Source of the DNA: Siphonodentalium dalli
Taxonomy: Eukaryota; Mollusca; Scaphopoda; Gadilida; Siphonodentaliidae
Length of the DNA stretch: 64,000 nt
Assembly (NCBI GenBank): GCA_032622095.1
Contig: CP136064.1
Span: 1 to 64,000 of the forward strand
Direction of reading: 5' to 3'
The position numbers were made by a program, and so were the translations under genes. How positions within the stretch are numbered: the first letter of the stretch is position 1; the number at the start of each line of letters is the position of its first letter. The notes below the pieces were generated by a model. That model worked only from the letters and a program-made list of their open reading frames with translations. It made no database searches and had not been told where the DNA came from. This document shows positions 34,423-44,500 of the stretch, one piece after another.

Positions 34423-36025
34423 ATGGTGGAGTACGGTTGGATATTTTCAATTTGGCGCATGTTTCTCCATACCGCGCCATGTCAAATCTGGCCATATCCG
34501 AATCGGGTTGTCATTTACAATGACTGCAGAAAATATATATCTTCATGTTGGAATGCAAATGTATGTTTAAAGGAACAGATGTATCTCAACTTAAAGGGAC
34601 ATAAGTAACACCGTCACCAACTTTAAGGGGTATCTGCTATAGACTGGTTACATGGTGGAGTACGGTTGGATATTTTCAATTTTGCGCATGTTTCTCCATA
34701 CCGCGCCATGTCAAATCTGGCCATATCCGAATCGGGTTGTCATTTACAATGACTACAGAAAATAAATATCTTCATGTTGGAATGCAAATGTATGTTTAAA
34801 GGAACAGATGTAACTCAACTTAAAGGAACATAAGTAACACAGTCACCAACTTAAAGAGGTGTCTGATTTAGACTGGTTCCATGGTGGAGTACGGTTGGAT
34901 ATTTTCTATTTGGCGCATGTTTCTCCATACCGCGCCATGTCAAATCTGGCCATATCCGAATCGGGTTGTCATTTACAATGACTACAGAAAATAAATATCT
35001 TCATGTTGGAATGCAAATGTATGTTTAAAGGAACAGATGTATCTCAACTTAAAGGGACATAAGTAACACAGTTACCAACTTTAAGGGGTATCTGCTATAG
35101 ACTGGTTCCATGGTGGAGTACGGTTGGATATTTTCTATTTGGCGCATGTTTCTCCATACCGCGCCATGTCAAATCTGGCCATATCCGAATCGGGTTGTCA
35201 TTTACAATGACTACAGAAAATAAATATCTTCATGTTGGAATGCAAATGTATGTTTAAAGAAACAGATGTATCTCAACTTAAAGGGACATAAGTAACACAG
35301 TCACCAACTTTAAGGGGTATCTGCTATAGACTGGTTCCATGGTGGAGTACTGTTGGATATTTTCAATTTGGCGCATGTTTCTCCCTACCGCGCCATGTCA
35401 AATCTGGCCATATCCGAATCGGGTTGTCATTTACAATGACTACAGAAAATAAATATCTTCATGTTGGAATGCAAATGTATGTTTAAAGGAACAGATGTAT
35501 CTCAACTTAAAGGGACATAAGTAACACAGTCACCAACTTTAAGGGGTATCTGCTATAGACTGGTTCCATGGTGGAGTACGGTTGGATATTTTCAATTTGG
35601 CGCATGTTTTTCCATACCGCGCCATGTCAAATCTGGCCATATCCGAATCGGGTTGTCATTTACAATGACTACAGAAAATAAATATCTTCATGTTGGAAAG
35701 CAAATGTATGTTTAAAGGAACAGATGTATCTCAACTTAAAGGGACATAAGTAACACAGTCACCAACTTAAAGGGGTATCTGCTATAGACTGGTTCCATGG
35801 TGGAGTACGGTTGGATATTTTCCATTTGGCGCATGTTTCTCCATACCGCGCCATGTCAAATCTGGCCATATCCGAATCGGGTTGTCATTTACAATGACTA
35901 CAGAAAATAAATATCTTCATGTTGGAATGCAAATGTATGTTTAAAGGAACAGATGTATCTCAACTTAAAGGGACATAAGTAACACAGTCACCAACTTTAA
36001 GGGGTATCTGCTATAGACTGGTTCC

Positions 36026-39002
36026 ATGGTGGAGTACGGTTGGATATTTTCTATTTGGCGCATGTTTCTCCATACCGCGCCATGTCAAATCTGGCCATAT
36101 CCGAATCGGGTTGTCATTTACAATGACTGCAGAAAATATATATCTTCATGTTGGAATGCAAATGTATGTTTAAAGGAACAGATGTATCTCAACTTAAAGG
36201 GACATAAGTAACACCGTCACCAACTTTAAGGGGTATCTGCTATAGACTGGTTACATGGTGGAGTACGGTTGGATATTTTCAATTTGGCGCATGTTTCTCC
36301 ATACCGCGCCATGTCAAATCTGGCCATATCCGAATCGGGTTGTCATTTACAATGACTGCAGAAAATATATATCTTCATGGTGGAATGCAAATGAATGTTT
36401 AAAGGAACAGATGTATCTCAACTTAAAGGGACATAAGTAACACCGTCACCAACTTGAAGGGGTATCTGCTATAGACTGGTTACATGGTGGAGTACGGTTG
36501 GATATTTTCAATTTTGCGCATGTTTCTCCATACCGCGCCATGTCAAATCTGGCCATATCCGAATCGGGTTGTCATTTACAATGACTGCAGAAAATAAATA
36601 TCTTCATGTTGGAATGCAAATGTATGTTTAAAGGAATAGATGTATCTCAACTTAAAGGGACATAAGTAACACAGTCACCAACTTAAAGAGGTGTCTGATT
36701 TAGAATGGTTCCATGGTGGAGTACGGTTGGATATTTTCTACTTGGCGCATGTTTCTCCATACCGCGCCATGTCAAATCTGGCCATATCCGAATCGGGTTG
36801 TCATTTACAATGACTGCAGAAAATATATATCTTCATGGTGGAATGCAAATGTATGTTTAAAGGAACAGATGTATCTCAACTTAAAGGGACATAAGTAACA
36901 CAGTCACCAACTTTAAGGGGTATCTGCTATAGACTGGTTCCATGGTGGAGTACGGTTGGATATTTTCAATTTGGCGCATGTTTTTCCATACCGCGCCATG
37001 TCAAATCTGGCCATATCCGAATCGGGTTGTCATTTACAATGACTACAGAAAATAAATATCTTCATGTTGGAAAGCAAATGTATGTTTAAAGGAACAGATG
37101 TATCTCAACTTAAAGGGACATAAGTAACACAGTCACCAACTTAAAGGGGTATCTGCTATAGACTGGTTCCATGGTGGAGTACGGTTGGATATTTTCCATT
37201 TGGCGCATGTTTCTCCATACCGCGCCATGTCAAATCTGGCCATATCCGAATCGGGTTGTCATTTACAATGACTGCAGAAAATATATATCTTCATGTTGGA
37301 ATGCAAATGTATGTTTAAAGGAACAGATGTATCTCAACTTAAAGGGACATAAGTAACACAGTCACCAACTTTAAGGGGTATCTGCTATAGACTGGTTCCA
37401 TGGTGGAGTACGGTTGGATATTTTCAATTTGGCGCATGTTTCTCCATACCGCGCCATGTCAAATCTGGCCATATCCGAATCGGGTTGTCATTTACAATGA
37501 CTGCAGAAAATATATATCTTCATGTTGGAATGCAAATGTATGTTTAAAGGAACAGATGTATCTCAACTTAAAGGGACATAAGTAACACCGTCACCAACTT
37601 TAAGGGGTATCTGCTATAGACTGGTTACATGGTGGAGTACGGTTGGATATTTTCAATTTTGCGCATGTTTCTCCATACCGCGCCATGTCAAATCTGGCCA
37701 TATCCGAATCGGGTTGTCATTTACAATGACTACAGAAAATAAATATCTTCATGTTGGAATGCAAATGTATGTTTAAAGGAACAGATGTAACTCAACTTAA
37801 AGGAACATAAGTAACACAGTCACCAACTTAAAGAGGTGTCTGATTTAGACTGGTTCCATGGTGGAGTACGGTTGGATATTTTCTATTTGGCGCATGTTTC
37901 TCCATACCGCGCCATGTCAAATCTGGCCATATCCGAATCGGGTTGTCATTTACAATGACTACAGAAAATAAATATCTTCATGTTGGAATGCAAATGTATG
38001 TTTAAAGGAACAGATGTATCTCAACTTAAAGGGACATAAGTAACACAGTTACCAACTTTAAGGGGTATCTGCTATAGACTGGTTCCATGGTGGAGTACGG
38101 TTGGATATTTTCTATTTGGCGCATGTTTCTCCATACCGCGCCATGTCAAATCTGGCCATATCCGAATCGGGTTGTCATTTACAATGACTACAGAAAATAA
38201 ATATCTTCATGTTGGAATGCAAATGTATGTTTAAAGAAACAGATGTATCTCAACTTAAAGGGACATAAGTAACACAGTCACCAACTTTAAGGGGTATCTG
38301 CTATAGACTGGTTCCATGGTGGAGTACTGTTGGATATTTTCAATTTGGCGCATGTTTCTCCCTACCGCGCCATGTCAAATCTGGCCATATCCGAATCGGG
38401 TTGTCATTTACAATGACTACAGAAAATAAATATCTTCATGTTGGAATGCAAATGTATGTTTAAAGGAACAGATGTATCTCAACTTAAAGGGACATAAGTA
38501 ACACAGTCACCAACTTTAAGGGGTATCTGCTATAGACTGGTTCCATGGTGGAGTACGGTTGGATATTTTCAATTTGGCGCATGTTTTTCCATACCGCGCC
38601 ATGTCAAATCTGGCCATATCCGAATCGGGTTGTCATTTACAATGACTACAGAAAATAAATATCTTCATGTTGGAAAGCAAATGTATGTTTAAAGGAACAG
38701 ATGTATCTCAACTTAAAGGGACATAAGTAACACAGTCACCAACTTAAAGGGGTATCTGCTATAGACTGGTTCCATGGTGGAGTACGGTTGGATATTTTCC
38801 ATTTGGCGCATGTTTCTCCATACCGCGCCATGTCAAATCTGGCCATATCCGAATCGGGTTGTCATTTACAATGACTACAGAAAATAAATATCTTCATGTT
38901 GGAATGCAAATGTATGTTTAAAGGAACAGATGTATCTCAACTTAAAGGGACATAAGTAACACAGTCACCAACTTTAAGGGGTATCTGCTATAGACTGGTT
39001 CC
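36026..39002 (+). repeat. 13-mer HOR variant (2977 bp)
   Basis: The order is m1-m2-m3-m4, then m10 (36942), h (37171), m5-m6-m7-m8-m9-m10-m11, and m1 at 39003. It can be derived from an 11-mer by insertion of m10-h between m4 and m5. The m4 tail (AACTTTAAGGGG) leads straight into an m10 body. Confidence 0.85.
37171..37399 (+). repeat. Hybrid monomer h (m11/m14), copy 3
   Basis: TTTTCCATTTGG start with class A core and m14-like tail, between m10 (36942) and m5 (37400). Its place within the 13-mer shows that h units moved as an m10-h-m5 cassette. Confidence 0.85.
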
Positions 39003-39231
39003 ATGGTGGAGTACGGTTGGATATTTTCTATTTGGCGCATGTTTCTCCATACCGCGCCATGTCAAATCTGGCCATATCCGAATCGGGTTGTCATTTACAA
39101 TGACTGCAGAAAATATATATCTTCATGTTGGAATGCAAATGTATGTTTAAAGGAACAGATGTATCTCAACTTAAAGGGACATAAGTAACACCGTCACCAA
39201 CTTTAAGGGGTATCTGCTATAGACTGGTTAC
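39003..39231 (+). repeat. Monomer m1 of the reference 11-mer
   Basis: Class A, marked by TTTTCTATTTGG, TTCATGTTGG and a CACCGTCACC tail. It ends with GGTTAC, so m2 starts ACATGG instead of CCATGG. Confidence 0.88.
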
Positions 39232-39460
39232 ATGGTGGAGTACGGTTGGATATTTTCAATTTGGCGCATGTTTCTCCATACCGCGCCATGTCAAATCTGG
39301 CCATATCCGAATCGGGTTGTCATTTACAATGACTGCAGAAAATATATATCTTCATGGTGGAATGCAAATGAATGTTTAAAGGAACAGATGTATCTCAACT
39401 TAAAGGGACATAAGTAACACCGTCACCAACTTGAAGGGGTATCTGCTATAGACTGGTTAC
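39232..39460 (+). repeat. Monomer m2 of the reference 11-mer
   Basis: Class A, marked by TTCATGGTGG, GCAAATGAATG (others have GTATG), a CACCGTCACC tail and AACTTGAAGGGG leading to m3. Confidence 0.88.
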
Positions 39461-39689
39461 ATGGTGGAGTACGGTTGGATATTTTCAATTTTGCGCATGT
39501 TTCTCCATACCGCGCCATGTCAAATCTGGCCATATCCGAATCGGGTTGTCATTTACAATGACTGCAGAAAATAAATATCTTCATGTTGGAATGCAAATGT
39601 ATGTTTAAAGGAATAGATGTATCTCAACTTAAAGGGACATAAGTAACACAGTCACCAACTTAAAGAGGTGTCTGATTTAGAATGGTTCC
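39461..39689 (+). repeat. Monomer m3 of the reference 11-mer (A/B mosaic)
   Basis: It has TTTTGCGCATG, which removes the E2F-like octamer, and class A CTGCAG joined to class B TAAATAT. GGAATAGATG and a GAGGTGTCTGATTTAGAATGG tail complete the signature. The A/B combination marks it as a recombinant of the two monomer classes. Confidence 0.88.
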
Positions 39690-39918
39690 ATGGTGGAGTA
39701 CGGTTGGATATTTTCTACTTGGCGCATGTTTCTCCATACCGCGCCATGTCAAATCTGGCCATATCCGAATCGGGTTGTCATTTACAATGACTGCAGAAAA
39801 TATATATCTTCATGGTGGAATGCAAATGTATGTTTAAAGGAACAGATGTATCTCAACTTAAAGGGACATAAGTAACACAGTCACCAACTTTAAGGGGTAT
39901 CTGCTATAGACTGGTTCC
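39690..39918 (+). repeat. Monomer m4 of the reference 11-mer
   Basis: Class A with TTTTCTACTTGG and TTCATGGTGG. Its tail ends CTATAGACTGG and joins m5. In 14-mers the m4 tail ends CTATTGACTGG and joins m12, so this m4 is an m4/m14 fusion with the switch between monomer positions 126 and 219. Confidence 0.88.
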
Positions 39919-39946
39919 ATGGTGGAGTACGGTTGGATATTTTCAA

Positions 39947-39954
39947 TTTGGCGC
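39947..39954 (+). promoter_or_regulatory. E2F-consensus-like octamer TTTGGCGC (example in m5)
   Basis: TTTGGCGC at monomer positions 29-36 fits the published E2F consensus WTTSSCSS. It is intact in m1, m2, m5 and m7 to m14, is altered to TTTTGCGC in m3 and m6, and has C for the first T in m4. In the 11-mer, eight of eleven monomers keep it. Whether any E2F protein binds it is unknown; an 8-bp degenerate match amplified with the monomer could be chance. Confidence 0.3.
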
Positions 39955-39975
39955 ATGTTTCTCCATACCGCGCCA
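39949..39975. other. Dyad TGGCGC ... GCGCCA within the monomer
   Basis: Six-base inverted arms at monomer positions 31-36 and 52-57 are separated by 15 bases. The arms are kept in most monomers; m3 and m6 lose one pair through TTGCGC, and m13 loses one through GCGTCA. They hold three of the monomer's CpGs. Confidence 0.6.
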
Positions 39976-39993
39976 TGTCAAATCTGGCCATAT

Positions 39994-40020
39994 CCGAATC
40001 GGGTTGTCATTTACAATGAC
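39994..40020. other. Pair of adjacent short dyads in the monomer centre
   Basis: CCGA-A-TCGG (monomer 76-84) is followed after three bases by GTCATT-TAC-AATGAC (88-102). The second has six-base arms and a three-base loop. Both are present in almost every monomer in either orientation; rare exceptions are AATCAAG, AATCAGG and CCGTATCGGG copies, which damage the first dyad. Short dyads like these can be protein sites or form cruciforms, but no function is shown. Confidence 0.6.
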
Positions 40021-40061
40021 TGCAGAAAATATATATCTTCATGTTGGAATGCAAATGTATG

Positions 40062-40147
40062 TTTAAAGGAACAGATGTATCTCAACTTAAAGGGACATAA
40101 GTAACACCGTCACCAACTTTAAGGGGTATCTGCTATAGACTGGTTAC
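40062..40147 (+). repeat. Internal sub-repeats within the monomer (three degenerate copies)
   Basis: Three segments begin with closely similar words: TTTAAAGGAACAG (monomer 144), CTTAAAGGGACATA (168) and CTTTAAGGGGTATC (199). Spacing is about 25 and 31 bases. The 3' third of the monomer therefore looks built from a shorter ancestral unit of about 25-31 bases that has since diverged. The 5' two thirds show no such pattern. Confidence 0.5.
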
Positions 40148-40376
40148 ATGGTGGAGTACGGTTGGATATTTTCAATTTTGCGCATGTTTCTCCATACCGC
40201 GCCATGTCAAATCTGGCCATATCCGAATCGGGTTGTCATTTACAATGACTACAGAAAATAAATATCTTCATGTTGGAATGCAAATGTATGTTTAAAGGAA
40301 CAGATGTAACTCAACTTAAAGGAACATAAGTAACACAGTCACCAACTTAAAGAGGTGTCTGATTTAGACTGGTTCC
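40148..40376 (+). repeat. Monomer m6 of the reference 11-mer
   Basis: Class B with TTTTGCGCATG, GATGTAACTC, AAAGGAACATAAG and the GAGGTGTCTGATTTAGACTGG tail. In the early array (17935, 21140) the TAACTC change is absent, so it arose later. Confidence 0.88.
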
Positions 40377-40605
40377 ATGGTGGAGTACGGTTGGATATTT
40401 TCTATTTGGCGCATGTTTCTCCATACCGCGCCATGTCAAATCTGGCCATATCCGAATCGGGTTGTCATTTACAATGACTACAGAAAATAAATATCTTCAT
40501 GTTGGAATGCAAATGTATGTTTAAAGGAACAGATGTATCTCAACTTAAAGGGACATAAGTAACACAGTTACCAACTTTAAGGGGTATCTGCTATAGACTG
40601 GTTCC
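40377..40605 (+). repeat. Monomer m7 of the reference 11-mer
   Basis: Class B with TTTTCTATTTGG and a CACAGTTACCAAC tail; the T in GTTACC is its diagnostic base in the right arm. Confidence 0.88.
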
Positions 40606-40834
40606 ATGGTGGAGTACGGTTGGATATTTTCTATTTGGCGCATGTTTCTCCATACCGCGCCATGTCAAATCTGGCCATATCCGAATCGGGTTGTCATTTA
40701 CAATGACTACAGAAAATAAATATCTTCATGTTGGAATGCAAATGTATGTTTAAAGAAACAGATGTATCTCAACTTAAAGGGACATAAGTAACACAGTCAC
40801 CAACTTTAAGGGGTATCTGCTATAGACTGGTTCC
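40606..40834 (+). repeat. Monomer m8 of the reference 11-mer
   Basis: Class B with TTTTCTATTTGG and TTTAAAGAAACAG. A variant with CCGTGCC in place of CCGCGCC occurs at 14041, 22514 and 24576, and on the minus strand near 2455. Confidence 0.88.
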
Positions 40835-41063
40835 ATGGTGGAGTACTGTTGGATATTTTCAATTTGGCGCATGTTTCTCCCTACCGCGCCATGTCAAATC
40901 TGGCCATATCCGAATCGGGTTGTCATTTACAATGACTACAGAAAATAAATATCTTCATGTTGGAATGCAAATGTATGTTTAAAGGAACAGATGTATCTCA
41001 ACTTAAAGGGACATAAGTAACACAGTCACCAACTTTAAGGGGTATCTGCTATAGACTGGTTCC
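40835..41063 (+). repeat. Monomer m9 of the reference 11-mer
   Basis: Class B with GAGTACTGTTGG and CTCCCTACCGCGCC. Confidence 0.88.
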
Positions 41064-41292
41064 ATGGTGGAGTACGGTTGGATATTTTCAATTTGGCGCA
41101 TGTTTTTCCATACCGCGCCATGTCAAATCTGGCCATATCCGAATCGGGTTGTCATTTACAATGACTACAGAAAATAAATATCTTCATGTTGGAAAGCAAA
41201 TGTATGTTTAAAGGAACAGATGTATCTCAACTTAAAGGGACATAAGTAACACAGTCACCAACTTAAAGGGGTATCTGCTATAGACTGGTTCC
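41064..41292 (+). repeat. Monomer m10 of the reference 11-mer
   Basis: Class B with GTTTTTCCATACC, TTGGAAAGCAAATG and AACTTAAAGGGG in the tail. Minus-strand relatives with TTTGCTTTCC and GGAAAAAC lie near 2143, 6041 and 6955. Confidence 0.88.
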
Positions 41293-41521
41293 ATGGTGGA
41301 GTACGGTTGGATATTTTCCATTTGGCGCATGTTTCTCCATACCGCGCCATGTCAAATCTGGCCATATCCGAATCGGGTTGTCATTTACAATGACTACAGA
41401 AAATAAATATCTTCATGTTGGAATGCAAATGTATGTTTAAAGGAACAGATGTATCTCAACTTAAAGGGACATAAGTAACACAGTCACCAACTTTAAGGGG
41501 TATCTGCTATAGACTGGTTCC
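41293..41521 (+). repeat. Monomer m11 of the reference 11-mer
   Basis: Class B with TTTTCCATTTGG. Older relatives (19079, 11466 and minus strand 13149) carry AATCAAG where this one has AATCGGG. It is followed by m1 of the next unit. Confidence 0.88.
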
Positions 41522-44500
41522 ATGGTGGAGTACGGTTGGATATTTTCTATTTGGCGCATGTTTCTCCATACCGCGCCATGTCAAATCTGGCCATATCCGA
41601 ATCGGGTTGTCATTTACAATGACTGCAGAAAATATATATCTTCATGTTGGAATGCAAATGTATGTTTAAAGGAACAGATGTATCTCAACTTAAAGGGACA
41701 TAAGTAACACCGTCACCAACTTTAAGGGGTATCTGCTATAGACTGGTTACATGGTGGAGTACGGTTGGATATTTTCAATTTGGCGCATGTTTCTCCATAC
41801 CGCGCCATGTCAAATCTGGCCATATCCGAATCGGGTTGTCATTTACAATGACTGCAGAAAATATATATCTTCATGGTGGAATGCAAATGAATGTTTAAAG
41901 GAACAGATGTATCTCAACTTAAAGGGACATAAGTAACACCGTCACCAACTTGAAGGGGTATCTGCTATAGACTGGTTACATGGTGGAGTACGGTTGGATA
42001 TTTTCAATTTTGCGCATGTTTCTCCATACCGCGCCATGTCAAATCTGGCCATATCCGAATCGGGTTGTCATTTACAATGACTGCAGAAAATAAATATCTT
42101 CATGTTGGAATGCAAATGTATGTTTAAAGGAATAGATGTATCTCAACTTAAAGGGACATAAGTAACACAGTCACCAACTTAAAGAGGTGTCTGATTTAGA
42201 ATGGTTCCATGGTGGAGTACGGTTGGATATTTTCTACTTGGCGCATGTTTCTCCATACCGCGCCATGTCAAATCTGGCCATATCCGAATCGGGTTGTCAT
42301 TTACAATGACTGCAGAAAATATATATCTTCATGGTGGAATGCAAATGTATGTTTAAAGGAACAGATGTATCTCAACTTAAAGGGACATAAGTAACACAGT
42401 CACCAACTTTAAGGGGTATCTGCTATAGACTGGTTCCATGGTGGAGTACGGTTGGATATTTTCAATTTGGCGCATGTTTCTCCATACCGCGCCATGTCAA
42501 ATCTGGCCATATCCGAATCGGGTTGTCATTTACAATGACTGCAGAAAATATATATCTTCATGTTGGAATGCAAATGTATGTTTAAAGGAACAGACGTATC
42601 TCAACTTAAAGGGACATAAGTAACACCGTCACCAACTTTAAGGGGTATCTGCTATAGACTGGTTACATGGTGGAGTACGGTTGGATATTTTCAATTTTGC
42701 GCATGTTTCTCCATACCGCGCCATGTCAAATCTGGCCATATCCGAATCGGGTTGTCATTTACAATGACTACAGAAAATAAATATCTTCATGTTGGAATGC
42801 AAATGTATGTTTAAAGGAACAGATGTAACTCAACTTAAAGGAACATAAGTAACACAGTCACCAACTTAAAGAGGTGTCTGATTTAGACTGGTTCCATGGT
42901 GGAGTACGGTTGGATATTTTCTATTTGGCGCATGTTTCTCCATACCGCGCCATGTCAAATCTGGCCATATCCGAATCGGGTTGTCATTTACAATGACTAC
43001 AGAAAATAAATATCTTCATGTTGGAATGCAAATGTATGTTTAAAGGAACAGATGTATCTCAACTTAAAGGGACATAAGTAACACAGTTACCAACTTTAAG
43101 GGGTATCTGCTATAGACTGGTTCCATGGTGGAGTACGGTTGGATATTTTCTATTTGGCGCATGTTTCTCCATACCGCGCCATGTCAAATCTGGCCATATC
43201 CGAATCGGGTTGTCATTTACAATGACTACAGAAAATAAATATCTTCATGTTGGAATGCAAATGTATGTTTAAAGAAACAGATGTATCTCAACTTAAAGGG
43301 ACATAAGTAACACAGTCACCAACTTTAAGGGGTATCTGCTATAGACTGGTTCCATGGTGGAGTACTGTTGGATATTTTCAATTTGGCGCATGTTTCTCCC
43401 TACCGCGCCATGTCAAATCTGGCCATATCCGAATCGGGTTGTCATTTACAATGACTACAGAAAATAAATATCTTCATGTTGGAATGCAAATGTATGTTTA
43501 AAGGAACAGATGTATCTCAACTTAAAGGGACATAAGTAACACAGTCACCAACTTTAAGGGGTATCTGCTATAGACTGGTTCCATGGTGGAGTACGGTTGG
43601 ATATTTTCAATTTGGCGCATGTTTTTCCATACCGCGCCATGTCAAATCTGGCCATATCCGAATCGGGTTGTCATTTACAATGACTACAGAAAATAAATAT
43701 CTTCATGTTGGAAAGCAAATGTATGTTTAAAGGAACAGATGTATCTCAACTTAAAGGGACATAAGTAACACAGTCACCAACTTAAAGGGGTATCTGCTAT
43801 AGACTGGTTCCATGGTGGAGTACGGTTGGATATTTTCCATTTGGCGCATGTTTCTCCATACCGCGCCATGTCAAATCTGGCCATATCCGAATCGGGTTGT
43901 CATTTACAATGACTACAGAAAATAAATATCTTCATGTTGGAATGCAAATGTATGTTTAAAGGAACAGATGTATCTCAACTTAAAGGGACATAAGTAACAC
44001 AGTCACCAACTTTAAGGGGTATCTGCTATAGACTGGTTCCATGGTGGAGTACGGTTGGATATTTTCTATTTGGCGCATGTTTCTCCATACCGCGCCATGT
44101 CAAATCTGGCCATATCCGAATCGGGTTGTCATTTACAATGACTGCAGAAAATATATATCTTCATGTTGGAATGCAAATGTATGTTTAAAGGAACAGATGT
44201 ATCTCAACTTAAAGGGACATAAGTAACACCGTCACCAACTTTAAGGGGTATCTGCTATAGACTGGTTACATGGTGGAGTACGGTTGGATATTTTCAATTT
44301 GGCGCATGTTTCTCCATACCGCGCCATGTCAAATCTGGCCATATCCGAATCGGGTTGTCATTTACAATGACTGCAGAAAATATATATCTTCATGGTGGAA
44401 TGCAAATGAATGTTTAAAGGAACAGATGTATCTCAACTTAAAGGGACATAAGTAACACCGTCACCAACTTGAAGGGGTATCTGCTATAGACTGGTTACAT

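Larger units (their letters stand above)
30072..36025 (+). repeat. Transitional HOR region with shortened and hybrid units
   Basis: The order is m1-m2-m3-m4-m5-m6-m7-m8-m9-m10 (30072-32361), hybrid h (32362), m5, m7, a mosaic (33049), m7, m8, m9, m10, h (34194), then m5 to m11, with m1 at 36026. This is the first place where m4 joins m5 directly. The h-to-h distance (32362 to 34194) is 1832 bases, an 8-monomer unit. Spacing is exactly 229 throughout. Confidence 0.85.
39919..40147 (+). repeat. Monomer m5 of the reference 11-mer
   Basis: Class A and close to the overall consensus: TTTTCAATTTGG, TTCATGTTGG, CACCGTCACC tail, GGTTAC end. Used here as the coordinate standard for sites within the monomer. 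Confidence 0.88.

Noticed and set aside
40020-40045. TATA-like element (AAAATATATATC) as a promoter in each class A monomer
   Set aside because: It is only an AT-rich stretch, altered to AAAATAAATATC in class B. No transcript, initiator or downstream gene supports a promoter.
40037-40056. CENP-B-box-like motif: TTCATGTTGGAATGC contains GTTGGAA
   Set aside because: The essential TTCG and CGGG parts of the CENP-B box pattern are not at the required spacing. CCGAATCGGG nearby also fails the spacing. I do not call a CENP-B box.
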